A stretch of 64,000 nt of DNA, from NCBI RefSeq assembly GCF_038396675.1, contig NC_088931.1, positions 60,235,001 to 60,299,000 of the forward strand, read 5' to 3'. Origin of the DNA: Hydra vulgaris. Its lineage: Eukaryota > Cnidaria > Hydrozoa > Anthoathecata > Hydridae. Shown piece by piece: positions 1 through 39,012 of the stretch; within the stretch, counting starts at the first letter, position 1; each line of letters begins with the position of its first letter. The notes beneath the pieces are model-generated. The model saw nothing but the letters and a program-made list of their open reading frames with translations. It did not search any database and was not told where the DNA came from. A program made the translations under genes and the position numbers.

Positions 1-1124
1 TTGGCATGACCAGCTCGATTATGTTTTACTTTACCAAATCTTTAAAAGGTATGGTTTACATATAAAAAGTTCGCTTTGAAATAAAGAAAATTATTAGCTA
101 ATTTGTTATATAAACCTTTAAATATAAACCTTATCCCTCCTGGTAAGTCAAAATACAAAATTTTAATGTAGTTTTAACAATGCACACCAAAAGAACCAAC
201 ATGGACACAACCCATGTGCACCATGACAGTCCTAAAAAAAATTTTTACGTTGTTAATATGCAATAATTTTTGTTAACATACTTATGTTTTGCATAATTAT
301 GCAGCTATTGTTAAAACTTGTTTAAATTATCATAGAATTCAAGAAACCTTATTTCTTGCAGACCACATCAAACTAGATTACTAGTCGTAGCCATTTTAAA
401 ACTGTACATTCATTAAAAGATAACAGAAATAATTGAGTCACAAAAAATAATTTAGAACTCAAGTATTAAGAAAATCCACTGGTCATTATCCTACACAGAA
501 AACAAAGTGACACAAATTTACATTGACCCCAGCTTACAATATAAAGAAAAGACGTCAGGCTTTTCAGCAAAGCATCGGTTTTCCTTTAAGGGTTGGCTCA
601 GTATGTTTTATACAAAACTATAGCTTGATTCAGTTTACATATTACAAAAAATGAGTACTTTTATGAAAACAATATCTTTTCTATTACTAAATGTCCTCGA
701 TTTAATAGCATCAAGTTAACTAAGTCATTCACAGGTTGCTTTTAATTAGCCTTTGCCTAAAAAGCAAACTTTACCAGTCTGTAAAAGATTTAAGTAAGTT
801 GTACTATATTACATGTTATTAACTGCTAAGTGGTTTTAACTGCTAACAGGTTAAACACTTTTAACAATGTTTAAAATATGTTAGATTAAATGAGTATCCA
901 AGAATTCAATTATATAATAAAACTTTTTTTATGAGTTAAAAAATCAAAAAAGTCATACAATAAATCTAAATATTCTCAACTATTAAGTCAGAACCGTAAA
1001 TAGGTTTGACTTTGCTTATTTTAATAAAATGTTTAGTATTTTTATTATAATTAAGTTTACTAATTGATTTTTTATTGTGTATTAGTTATTTATATTTAAA
1101 TATAATACTTAATTAACTATTTAG
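1..1124. other. AT-rich non-coding sequence, presumed upstream intron of gene A
   Basis: No exon, RNA gene or element could be supported here. The first recognisable PKD2 exon starts at 1125 with two bases that complete a split codon, so an intron must lie to its left. The missing 5' exons are expected outside the window. Confidence 0.5.
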
Positions 1125-26595
<25,471 letters not shown>

Positions 26596-27396
26596 TTTGA
26601 TTAAGAAGTGGCATCAAAAACTACTATAAACTTTTTTTTTTTTTGTATTTTTTTTTTAATTTAAAATATTCGTTTTTGTTTGATTCGTGTTTTATCACTT
26701 ACAAAATGTCGAATAATAGCATAAGTTAATAAAAACTTCACATTTATATGTTTAGAATCCTATTTTATGGTTTCTTTGTTAGCGTCAGTATAAAATAAAG
26801 TTTGATGTAATTTCATACTTAGCTCTGTGTCTCGGTCTAGGTTTTTTGTTCAGCAATCTTTGCCTAGTCTTGAAAGTTGCGCGTTATTGATTAAAATATC
26901 GTTAAAATCTTTTATGATCAGACCAAAGAGTTCATCAAAAATATATCCTATGGAGCAATTGCTTTAAATATTTTTACATTTGTTTATATATACTTTGTTT
27001 ATACTTATATCTAAGTATTTATTATTTAATGTCTAACGTTTTTTATTATATATGCATGCATTAAGCATACTGTTATGTATGTATGTATTGTAGTAAAAAT
27101 ATATTGTAAATAAAAAGTTATTCTCTTTATATCTGTAATTGTATGCCAAGAAAAATTTTATTAGGCTTTTGATTAATGTACTATATACTCAAAACTCTTA
27201 ATAATAAATCATTTTTATTTTTGTTTTTTAAGGTAGACAAAATCAAGTGAAACAATCATTACTGTTAATTATTACAATCATAACTCTTAACTAAAGTAAT
27301 AGAGTATTTTATAAATAAAATATAGAACATAAAAGAATATTTAAAATAGTTAACTGCGTAATAAAATCCTATAAGCAAAAACTAAGGGGACAGCAA

Positions 27397-27428
<32 letters not shown>

Positions 27429-27830
27429 GCTAAAGATGAATAAAGCTCTTACATATTGTAATATATTAAATACAAAAAACAACAGACCATTAGTAGGGTT
27501 ATGAGATTTTTTGAATCTGTTGTGGCCATACTATAACCTGAAAAATGTTGAGTAGTTGATAAAAAAAACTGGTTTAATGGTGGTCTAGTTGCAAAAATTA
27601 CCCCCCCCCCCCCCCTTGATAATAACGTGATTTTTCATAGATTACATGAGGACACTTAAAGCTTATTTCCAACCCATTTATAAACAACCACAAAAATAAA
27701 TAAAACTAATTGTAAATTATATTTAGTATTTATAAACTACATATCATTGAAGTGGATCAATAAAAGTTAATATTTTCAGCAAGTTAGTTTTAACGCTTCA
27801 CAGGTCATTTTTTCCAATAAATTTCACATT
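26596..27830 (+). other. Gene A 3' UTR and downstream sequence
   Basis: AATAAA hexamers at 26728-26733 and 26794-26799 are candidate polyadenylation signals. Beyond them there is only AT-rich sequence, a short (TA)n at 27396-27420 and a run of about 16 C at 27600-27615. Confidence 0.45.
27601..27615. repeat. Poly-C tract
   Basis: An uninterrupted run of about 16 C (poly-G on the minus strand), unusual in such AT-rich DNA. Confidence 0.9.
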
Positions 27831-29074
27831 TGCATATTTCCATTTTTTTGATTTTTGAAAGACATCTTCCATCTATTTAACGCCTCGTTCAGCAATGATG
27901 TTTGTTCTTGGAATATGAACTACACTATCTTCTTGCTCCAGTGTTTCATAAAGCTCTTTAAAGCAGCTGTACACTTAATTTCAGTCAATGCATCAAGCAT
28001 AAAGTCATATGATTTATCATCAAATAATTGTTTGCTGAACCAAAGATTTTTCCATTGGTTTACAATAAAAGTTGCTGCACTTTCAAGTTCACACCTCCAT
28101 GTTGGTATAAGAAAATAGGCAAGAAGAACATATGATGCTCTAGAGTTCGATCTAGCACTGTGCAATGGAGAAAGCTTGTGCCACTTAATTTTTGGCAATT
28201 TTTTATGATTCTTGAAATAACTAAAAGCTTCACATAACTCATAAAGGAATTTGAAGTCATCTCGCCATCCCAAGTTTACATAATGATTAGGCTCAGCTTT
28301 ATATGTATAACTTTTTTGAAGATTTTCATAATTTTCGGTTAAGTCCTTCACAAATTTATAATCAAAACCAGGACTTGTTGATTTACAATTTACAAAATGA
28401 TTCAAAACGTTTAAAGGAGATCCAGTAAAAGGAGATCCAGTATATGATGCTGACATCCTAAATATTGTGGTTTAGTAAAGCCTCTGGTTTCCATTTCATT
28501 TTGTATTTTCACAACAATACCATTTAATCTTCCTGTGTTTACTGCTGTTGTGTCACATATAATCATTGAAATACATTTCCATGCATCAAAATTATTTAGC
28601 AATTTTTTAAAAGCTTTAAAAATATCATTGGATTTTCCACTTTCACATTTAAGAATTCCTAAGTTAATTTTCCTTTCCTCATTTTGAAGTATCACAACTT
28701 GGTATTCAGTCTTGTTTATTTTCTTTCCATCAAAATGTAGGCAGAATTGTTCTTCTTGTACCATTTTAGCAACAATTTTCTTCATGCTTTCCCTTTTCCT
28801 TATAGTTGATCTCCATATTCCTGTCTGACATGGAGTTTCTATTTCAATACCCTTTTCAGATAACTTTTTACAGATTTTAGCTGATTTAATTAATTTGTAC
28901 TTAAAGATTCAGTTATCACAAGATTAGATGCTAACTTTGTTCTATTATATACTCTCTTTCTTGATTTTTTAATTCCACTGGTTCATAATTGTCTTGTGAA
29001 TCTAAATCTGAACCACTTTCTTCTGATGGAGTTGAACTGCTAACTGGACAATTACTTTCTTTCAGGGTTGCATG

Positions 29075-29215
29075 GTTTTAACCAAATGGTTTAAACCATT
29101 GGTTTTAACCAAATGGTTTAAACCATTGGTTTTAACCAAATGGTTTAAACCATTGGTTTTAACCAAATGGTTTAAACCATTGGTTTAAACCATGGTTTAA
29201 ACCAATTAAAAAAAT
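29075..29215. repeat. 27-bp palindromic subterminal array of the hAT
   Basis: The unit GGTTTTAACCAAATGGTTTA plus AACCATT is repeated about four times. Each unit contains two palindromes (GGTTTTAACC-like and AATGGTTTAAACCATT). Related GGTTTTTTT/AAAAAAACC motifs occur at the other end (31590-31675). Family knowledge: hAT transposases bind subterminal repeats. Confidence 0.9.
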
Positions 29216-29519
29216 GTTGGTTTAAACCAAATTAATGTTTTTTTTAAAAATGATTTGAACTTACAACAGGAAACTAAAAGAGGGTTATGTTCACAAATAA
29301 AACTAATCTTCAACATAGATGATTTTTTTTGAATCCATGAGTTTTGTTTTTGTTTTTTCATAGAATAGAGTCCTCAGTGTTATTATAGAACAAAGCAGTA
29401 ATAAATTAGTAATAACACTTATTTATCTGTTTTCTTCTACAGGCAGTTTCTCCTTCAATAGGTTCATCAAGAAGCATTGCTTCCTGATGAACTTATTTCA
29501 TTAGGAAGTTTTCTTAACA

Positions 29520-29639
<120 letters not shown>

Positions 29640-29690
29640 TGTTTAGCAAAAGTATAAGTAGTTATAACACAATTTATTGATACCACAAAA

Positions 29691-31488
29691 ATGTCTCAAA
29701 AAACTGGGCGCAAATGTGATATGATTTGGTTAAAATATACACGAGTGACTGTTCCAGATAGAAAGGGGTGTAGAGCAGTTTGTAATGCGTGTAGAAAAGA
29801 AATGGAAGGTCAAATTCAAAGGATGCATGAACATATAAAAAAGTGCAAGCAATCACAACCCCATGAAATTATGGATTCATTTGAAGATCAACAACTTCTT
29901 GAAGGTAATTAAATGAGTGCATGGTCATTTTAAATTTTATACTTTCCCTAAATTGTAAACATATATATTTAGAATAATTCAACAAACTGCAATTTCATTT
30001 TAAAGGTAACTCACCATCAACATCACAACAACAAATGAAAAGTTTCCAGCCCAATTCAACATCAGCTGATAAATATTTGAAAATTGATAAGTTTTTCACA
30101 CGAACAAGCCTCAAAGAGAAAGATTTATTTGATCTGCAACTTGGTAGATTTATATACAGTACAAACTCTAGCTTCAGAACAGTTGAACACAAAGAATTTA
30201 AAAAATTTATCAATGTGCTTCATCCAGGATACACTCTACCTAATAGAACTCAAATTGGAGGAGAAATATTAGATAGGGTTTACACAGAAGAAATTGAAAA
30301 ATGTAATGCATTAAATGGGAAAATTGTAGCCATGTCTTTAGATGGCTGGAGTAATGTACATAATGAACCTATAGTTTGTATCTCTGTAATTACAGATAAA
30401 ATTAACATTTTAGTAGAAACAATCAACACTTCTGGTCATTCACATACTGGTGGATATCTTACACAATTAGCAAAAGAAGCAATAGATTCTGTAAGACGTA
30501 AATTTGGATGCACAGTAAAAAGCTTTGTGACTGACAATGCAGCTAATATGAAATCAATGAGACAAGAACTGTCATCTGAAAAAGATATCATAACTTATGG
30601 GTGTGCTGCTCATATGCTGAATCTTTTAGCAAATGATCTTAACATTGAAAATGTGAGCAAGCATGTTACACAAATAATAAAATATATAAGAAATAATCAT
30701 CAAGCTGGAGCAATTTATAAATTAAGCGGAGGAACAAAATTGCCACTTCCTACTGAAACTCGCTGGAATTCTGTATGTGATTCACTTGAAAAATATGTCA
30801 ACAACTGGAGCATCATTTTCACAATGTTTGAAAAAAATAAAGAATTGGATCCTATGATTGGTAAAAAAGTAAGTGATATACAGATATAGCGAAACGCAGA
30901 AGATTTATTAAAAATATTAAAACCAATTGCAGTAGCTCTAGATAAGTTGCAAAGTGGTCAAGCAAAAATAAGTGACAGTGTTGAAATTTTTAAAGATTTG
31001 ATGAACAGTTTATCATTTTTATCAAACGAAAAAAAAATTGAATCTAGATACCATCAGACTGTCAGTGATGCTCATTTACTGGCAAACACACTAGATCCTA
31101 GATATTTTGGATCTAATCTTTCTGAAAATGAAAATGAAGCTGCCATGAATTTCGCAGATAAAGAGTTCAAGAACTTGTTGCCAATAATATTCAAATTAAA
31201 AGCCAAATCTGCTCCATTCGATAAAAGCTATCTGTATAGTGAATTTGTTTAAAAAATGTATCAATAGAATGGTGGAAATCTCTTAAAATTGTGGATTGTA
31301 ACATAGTGGATATTGAAGGTTTATTAAATGCACCAGCTTCTAGTGCTGGAATTGAAAGAATTTTTTCAACTTTTGGCCTTGTTCATTCTAAGTTAAGAAA
31401 CCAATTGGGGGTAGAAAAAGCAGCAAAACTCGTATTTATATATAGAACATTAAATAATGATGTATTGAATAATTTTGATGAAATATAA
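29691..31488 (+). pseudogene. hAT transposase with BED finger, two exons, lightly damaged
   Basis: Exon 29691-29904 encodes a BED-type zinc finger (CRAVCNACRKEMEGQ...RMHEHIKKC). An intron with GTAATT...AAAG (29905-30005) follows. The second exon carries MSLDGWSNV, FVTDNAANMKSM, CAAHMLNLLANDL and TETRWNSV, then the C-terminal dimerisation block APASSAGIERIFSTFGLVHS. In-frame TAG at 30887-30889 and a frameshift in an A-run near 31250 break the frame. The start was chosen because it precedes the BED motif. All hAT blocks are present, so only these two lesions separate it from an intact gene. Confidence 0.9.
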
Positions 31489-32235
31489 CAGTAATATTGA
31501 TAAAGAATATAGTTTACTCACATAAAATGCGTTATGCTTTTTTTTAATTTAAAAGGATAACTAAATACGGCATTTTTTAATAAAAACCTAATTTAAACCA
31601 AAAAAACCATGGTTTTTTTGGTTTTTTTAAAAAAACCTATGGTTTTTGGTTTTTTTCAAAAAAACCGGTTTTTTTGCAACCCTGCTTTCTTTGCTTTTAG
31701 AAGTTGTATTTTTTGCATTACAAACTCTGACTTTTGAAGGATGCAATGACACTTATGTGTTAGTACTGTGACCAACTTCTCCTGAACTTAATAATTGTAT
31801 GTTATAAAATTTTTTATCTTCCAGACTAAGCCATATGCCCCTAATATTGGTGTTATCAAAAACTTCTTTAAAAACAGAGCATTCTTCCTTTTTGCCAGAC
31901 TTTTTAAGATGCTTGTCATGTTTCTCTATAACCTTTTCAATTTTTTTTCCAACTGATTTTTCAGAAATACTTGGAAATTTGAGTTTGTTCCATAATTTAC
32001 TTATTTCGACAGCAATTAACTTTACTCTTTCTTTTCTGCTTTTTTCAATTGATGCCAGGTAGTTGTAACTTCCAATAATAAAAGCTTTTTTTAGCATTAT
32101 ATTAAATGAACCTAATGGTTTTTCAATAAAGGGTAGACCAATTCTTGATGTTATACGTTTTTCAAACGAAACTGAATTTTTTGTCCATACTCTTGAATAT
32201 TTGTCAACAACAGTTTTGCTATATTTATTTGACAT

Positions 32236-33352
32236 ATTAGAAAATTCTAAAATGGATGGATAATATATGTTAGTAATGTTCTATGTTTTAATATCATTTT
32301 AATAAAAATTCTTTTCTTTAAAAATTTACTGTATAAATATAAAATTAATTAAAAAAGACATTAAAATGGGTAAAGACAAAAGAAACGAGTAAAACATTTA
32401 ACGCATTAGTATTAACTACTTTCTGTATTTGTGTAATATTTCAGTTCAGACCAACATATTACACAAGCACATAAAATAGTTTTTACTTAAGTTTTTATTT
32501 TATGCTTTATAGCAAATTTAAAAATCAAATACTTCCATAATAGTCATAAAAACAACAATATTTTTATAGAATAACTTAATTGTGGGTGGGTGGGGGACAT
32601 TTTTTAACTATATTCAATATTACTATGAAATTTTAATATTAACTATCAATTTCTCAAGTTTTAAAACTATAGCCAATTAAAACTGTGACAAAAGTTAAAA
32701 AATCACAACTAGGCCGGTGGCCATATAGCAAAAATGTGACTAAAAATGAGTTTTCATTGGACACTTGTAATAACTAAGTTTTTTGTTTCGATATTGTTAG
32801 AGCATGGTACCAAGATACGATAAACAGAAACTTGCCCCATTTTTGCCCTGCAGTTTTTGAGAAATTAGGGCTTGGGTCTTTTACCCCAAAAGGGCAATGG
32901 AAAAAAAAATTATGGTCAAATTTTGTGAAAGTGATATTTTACTTGTAGTAAATTAAACACTGAATGCATTTTTTCTAACAACATTGACCTTAAAATGCAT
33001 TGTTTTCAAGGATAGACCCGACGTTATTTGAGGTTAGAGGGGGGGGGGAAAGGGGGGAACAATTAATAAATTTTTGTTTATTTAGTTGGCAAATGTGGAC
33101 CTTTTAGCTCATTTAGTCTGCAAGTTTAAACTTTTTTTGTCGGATCAGCTTGCGAATTTGGAATAGTAACCTTTTTAGACTTACGCCCCCCCCCCACCCC
33201 CATTTACTTGATATCTATTCTCGCCGGCCATGACTCAAGATAATAAGTTTTGTTTTCGTCGATGCAATACCTCGTACTCATATATTGTGTAACAAAAAGT
33301 AGAGCACCTAAAGTTTAAAACAAAAAAAAATACTAGAAATGTCAACTATTTT
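32236..33352. other. Non-coding interval with G and C homopolymer runs
   Basis: G-rich runs lie near 32583-32596 and 33038-33057, and a C run at 33185-33204. No coding sequence is supported. Part of it may be the 3' region of the CXC-family gene to the right. Confidence 0.5.
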
Positions 33353-33661
33353 TTATTCATCAAGATCGCTTTCTGACTCTATTTCATTATCATCATCATC
33401 AGCATCATCATCATCATAGAGTCTTTCGTCAAACGAGGTGTTTTCACACGCTTCACCGCATGCGCATAGATCAGTGCATGTGATTCCGTTTTGTTTACAA
33501 GAACATCGATTTGTGACGCAAACAGGTTTGCAAGAACAGTGAACAAATTCAAGAAGTAAATCGGGTGCAGGTGGAATTGTTGTCCAAACCAAGTTTATCT
33601 GGTCTCCATTTAAAGACCAACCATAGCCATCGGGCGAAGGAACATTTAATATACCTTTCAA
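33353..33661 (-). other. Cysteine-rich CXC C-terminal domain of the family gene
   Basis: C-S-C-x3-C-x4-C-S-C-x5-C-x3-C-x-C is followed by GEACENTSFDE and an acidic tail (DDDDADDDDNEIE). The pattern is that of Tesmin/TSO1-like CXC domains, which bind DNA in other proteins. Confidence 0.6.
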
Positions 33662-36600
33662 TGCATTTTTTCGGATGTAAGCATCATAATTATCACGTTT
33701 AATGTGTAAAATAAGCGAATCATAATTTGGAGGAGCATTTCTTCTGTAGATTTGCCCATTTTGAACAATTAATATCGTGCTTTATTGACAACATCTTTTT
33801 TGCTCGCACCATAAAGGTGACAAACAAATTTCTGTATGCCATTAACAACGTCATCTGATACATCTTGTGACATTCCGATACCTCAGAATGCTGTACAATA
33901 TTCTTTTTTCTTTCCTGCCGTCTTTAGAGCAGATAATTTACCTTTTCCTTAAAAAGCAGACACTGCATCACAACCTAAGTAATAAGTAGAAACACTTCAA
34001 ACATTTACGTTTTCAGATACAAAATTAGTTTAGATAAACAGCACAATTTAATACATTATTTTTGATAAAGTAGCATAATAGTGCTTGAAATAAATTCTTT
34101 GCAAAAAAGATTATGATTTTACTTATGAAATTTAATTTGAATTTACCTGTAGAGGAATGGAATCCAATCATTGCATCACACCAATCGTAACCAATCTCTT
34201 TTGCGATTTTATTTACATTAAGGATACGTTATTTGTTTCCACATCCTGTTTCAAAATGAAGAGTTGCAGAGATGAATCAACTATGGTAAAATGCACTTAC
34301 GAACACATCTGTATCGGGGCTTGCAATTATAACATGAGCATATGAAACCGAAGCGTGCTTACAATGTAACAATAACCGAGTATCAACTTTTTCTTGGTCG
34401 TTACGAAGTTCGGACAATTCCGTACAAATCGAATTTCTGAAGCAGTATGTGCTATCACCATGTGTAATAAATATCTCTATTTCATTTATTGCATAACCTT
34501 TCCATTCTTCCAAGAGAAACTTAACCAGTTCCTCTTTATTGCTGCCAACACTCATAAACTTCTTCCATTGTTTGGGTACTTTTTGATCAGGCCCAAATAT
34601 AGTAACATTCTGGACACCAGATTCAGCTCGTCTTTGTCGCTCGGCGTGTTTGATACTAATATTTCGATACCTGTCCGTAACAAAGTCAACTCTATTTGAC
34701 TTATAGCAAAATTAATTACCATAGTGAATATCAATCGACTGAGTTTCTCAAAATTTTCGGGTATAGGTTTAATTATTTGCAATATAGCCATACCGTCCAA
34801 AATTAATGCGTTGTTTTTAGGAATATCCACTGATAACTTATCGATACATTTATCTTCGAGTATATTTATAAGCTTCAACTTCGTTGATTTTATGATACCA
34901 ACTGAGGCGGGAATACTAATTTCAATAATAATTACTCTAATTTCAACAAACAAACCACTTTCAATATACCAGTGGAATTCAGAAGTTCCATGTAATTCCA
35001 TTAATAACAAGCAGAAATCCTCTACTTCATGTCGGTTGTCAACATCCAAGGAGTTCAAGAATGATTCAAATCTAAGGCGACTTAAAGCTTCAAACATGAA
35101 TATATGCACCATTATGCTTCTGTAATAGTGTTTACCTGTGGGAATACCTTTAATTTCTCCCTCTGCCACTAGACCAGATTCAATGACAATATCCTTAAAT
35201 TGAGACTGATATATTAATGCCCAAAGCTTACAGTTTTAGTAAACCAATAAATGATAGCTTGCAAATTTTTTAAAAAAATTAAAGTTCATAATTTTATCAA
35301 AATATCTTTCATCTCTAAATAGAAATAGCAATCTTCTAAAATTTTCATCCTTATGTTTAAAACTAATTAAATACCTTAAAACCGAATCCATCAAATCTTT
35401 TAGCAATAGCAGTCACAAATGACATCATAGTATGAAATTCGCCAAGTCTTACTACAAATCTATTCGAAAACTCAGGTTCCTTCCACCGAACCATTTGAAT
35501 TTTTGAATACACAGCCTCATCACAGACAATTACTCCATACTTCAAATTTAGTTTGTTTATAATATCAACACTTCTAAGTAATATTGTGTACATTGTTGTA
35601 ATATCAGTAACAGGAGCATCAACAACTGGTAAATATCTAATGTACGAGACATGAGAGGCAGCTTTGTTTTGACCAATATTGAAAGCAGTCCAACTTGGAA
35701 AGGAATTTTATTGAATTTGGCTTTTGCATAATAGATAAGCCCTATCCTGATCCTTGACTTTCTCTATTGATATAGATAAAATGACAAGATCAATGTTTAT
35801 TTTTTCGATTAGCTTTTTAAGCTTGGGTGATTCTTTTTTCCCAATCTGATAACATAATATGCTAGAAAGTGGTTCTTGAATAGATTGAAGTCGTTTTGAA
35901 ACTGTTATCTAATAAAAAAAAGTGAAGTTTTTTTTATAGAAAATAGCTAAATCCAATATAGAAACATAAATGAATGAACCCCTACTAAAAAAAATAGAAT
36001 TGCTAGCTATAAAACTATGTAGTTTTAACAAACAACATAAATATTTCAAAAAAGATCATAAAGTTTCTAATTTTGATTTAGTATAATTGATATGCAGTGC
36101 TCCATGTACGGGGGGAAGGGCAAGATGTCATCCAACCACTTTTTTAAAAACTATAATCCATTCTTTTCTATATCTTTCCTAACATAGCAACGATTAGACA
36201 AGAAAAATTATATTTATAAATTAGTGAAAACTGTCCCTTTAGTTTTTCCCCTTACATTGCGCACTGTTTATACCTCTCTTTTTTCTTGGGTTGGTCTAAT
36301 ATTTAAAGGTTGAACAATGATTCCATTAGCCATATGAGTAGCTCCTTTCTCAGATCTTGTTTCCTCACCGAAATCGATGTTGTCCCAAACCAAAATTGAC
36401 AGTCATGTGTCTTTAGTTCCTGATTAAAAATTTGATTTAGAAGACCAGAAATTTATTGTATAAACCCGATAAAAAAATAAAGCTATTATTAAGATAAATT
36501 ATATACTTATTTTGATTTTTTTTGAATATATTATTGTTTGTATTATGGTGATAACACTTACAAAAGCCTTGTTTTGATCACTTTAGAATTAAAATTATTT

Positions 36601-38282
36601 TTCATCATAGATATTGTTTAATCTTACCTTGCGGTAAAACTACATCTCCCTTTAGATTGATAGATGCTAATGCTATTTCATACCTCATTGTGGCTGAATA
36701 TGATATACAATGACCAAAACCACTCAATATTTTTATCAACTCTTTTGATCCAGTTATCTGGCTTGTTGCCATTGTGACAATGCCACAGATTTAGGTGTTT
36801 GTTTGTGCCCAACTGAACTTATATAAATGCAAAAAATTAAATAACCCAGGTGGTACAATGTTCTCTATATTTTTATATGAGAATTCAGAAGATAATGGAG
36901 GCCATGTTGAAAAGAAATCAGGAGTCGTATTTATTATATTTCGAAAATGCAATGCTGTTCTATATATGCTACTCGTATCAACAAATTCATAGTTGATATT
37001 TTGAGGTTTATCAGTATCCGACAAAGGTTCTGTTTGAGAAAACTCACTTTGTGATGTTTCATTATCATAAACAAGGTTCTTTTCAGCAAAATGGCCACTT
37101 GATAGATTTTCAAGCAAAACTATTTTACTTGAATTTCTTTTACCAGGTGTGTGGAAAATAATTGTGGAAAAGCTGCTTGAATCTTTGACTTTAAATGGGA
37201 CACTTTATAATTACTGGCATCAATATTTTCTTCATGATAAACGATTGAAACAAACAGACTAAACGACTTTGGCATAAACATGATTTTTTTCTTTTTAATT
37301 AATTTTTCTATTATTATTTCATTTGAAAATATATCAAAAGATTTATTGTAATATTGAACTTTAGGCTGACCTTTGTGCTGATTTGCTAAACACTTTGTAT
37401 AACTTATGTAACACGTTTGATGATATTTAACTTCAAGAGCAACACAGTTCTTTCCGTTAATATGTATAAGAATATTTTCATCGAATTTATAGTTGGCTGC
37501 TTTTCTTAACCTCGCACAATCAAATGTTTCTGATCTTGAGAGCGATTCAAGCATTCGTTGTAGAGATACCTGAAACCAGCTCTGAAAATTAATATTTCTA
37601 AACAGTTATTACACTCTCAACAGTTATCATCAAAAAGTTACTCTAATGCATTTAAAAAAAAAGAATTAGTTATATTGTAAAAATTTAATTTTCCTGTTAA
37701 ACTGTTTGCAATACAAACAAAAACTTATTTTTTTAATTTTAATAATACTTATTTCCGCACCATTGACGTCAACCAAATCAAACAAATTAAAAAATAAAAT
37801 AGAGAGATTTTTGAGAAAAACTATGTTATAAAGTATGCATTAGTTATAGATTAATAAATAAAATTAGTTAATAATGTACAATTTTACCTTGTCATGATTC
37901 CATTTTTGTTTCTTTTGACATATTATGCATATATCTGGCCACAAATAATTACTCTCACCCAATTGTCTACACCGAATTTTTTTCTTTTTGGCTGAGCTTT
38001 GTCAGTGCTTGCATTTATATATGTCGATTGTTGCATTTCATCATCTATATTAGTTTTCCTACATTCTTTTAGATCAGTTTGTTGGTGTTCATCCCAGTCA
38101 ATTTTTTCTGTCTGCTTATTATTTTCTGCTCTTTCAAGTTTGAAAACATTAAAAATACGTTCGTAACATTTTGGATGGTAAAAATAACCCATGGAAAAGC
38201 TTTCCATTTCTATATTATCTGCAATTGAGTTGAATTCCTCTTCTGTTTTAGCGTTAATGGTTATAAAACAAAATCTTGCCAT
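33353..38282 (-). pseudogene. CXC-motif multicopy family gene, seven exons, unclassified
   Basis: Exons on the minus strand are about 38282-37888, 37581-36628, 36419-36274, 35908-35375, 35227-34301, 34280-34147 and 33974-33353, all GT-AG. Motifs in order: ICIICQKK; FDCARLRKAANYK...GKNCVALEVKYHQTCY; VPPGLFNFL; ILVWDNIDFGEE; YGVIVCDEAVYSK and RLGEFHTMMSFV; GKHYYRSI...EALSRLRFESFL; KVDTRLLLHCKHA and IIASPDTDVFV; IGFHSSTGCD; and a cysteine-rich C-terminus (CSCKPVCVTNRCSC, CTDLCACGEAC) like Tesmin/TSO1 CXC domains. I recognise the arrangement as a dispersed family in cnidarians and fish but know no accepted function. The DTR...SPDTD block might be a PIN-like nuclease fold; that is inference. Damage includes an A-run frameshift near 37985, frameshifts near 37115 and 34612, and several stops. 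Confidence 0.7.
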
Positions 38283-38519
38283 ATCTCCATTTTTATTTTG
38301 AAGTTTGCACCACCTTTTTCGTGTGCTAAATATTTTTTTTTATAGCTTTAGTACTGCATTATTACAAGCATACACGCGTTATCTCCAGGCATTGTAGACT
38401 AACGCTGGCAAATTTGCTACCACTGGAAAATTTAAAAAACGAAAATAACGAAAAACCTTCAACGTTGCATTTCAAGTCACTAATTATTCATTATTTACTT
38501 TTAAATTAAAAGTAATTTA

Positions 38520-38640
38520 TAGTGTTGTTATCGACTTCGACTAAATCGGCTAAAAGTTGAAACTAGTCGACTTTAAAAAATCGAATAGTCAATTTAAACG
38601 ACTATGGACTCCTATTATTCAATTAAAAGTCTATTTAGTC
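38520..38640. mobile_element. Possible solo hAT terminus
   Basis: The sequence starts TAGTGTTGTTATCGACTTCG and continues with repeated CGACTA/TAGTCGA motifs in both orientations to about 38640. A TAGTG start and clustered short inverted motifs resemble a hAT end. No partner end or target duplication was found. Confidence 0.3.
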
Positions 38641-39012
38641 GAGTAAAAATCTTAAAATTTTTTATCTTTTTATTCAATTTAACTTGTCAATCTTTAATTT
38701 TTGTTTGCTTATTTAATAAAAATAGTATACACTATTATAACTATTACCTAACTTTTTGTTTACTCTCAGGGGTAGTGTTCGGCACAAATTCAAATAGTTT
38801 GATCAAATATGCGTCAAATGTTTGAAATGGCCAAATTCAAATCTTCCTATTTTGAATTTAGATCAAATTCAAATCTTTCCAAGATTTGATGTATATTTGA
38901 ACGTTATTTAACTTATTTCATTTATTAATTTTAGTTATCTGAATCTATAAATTTTATTCATATTGCAGCATTTGTTACTATTTCTCACACATTACAGCTT
39001 CTTTTATTCTTT

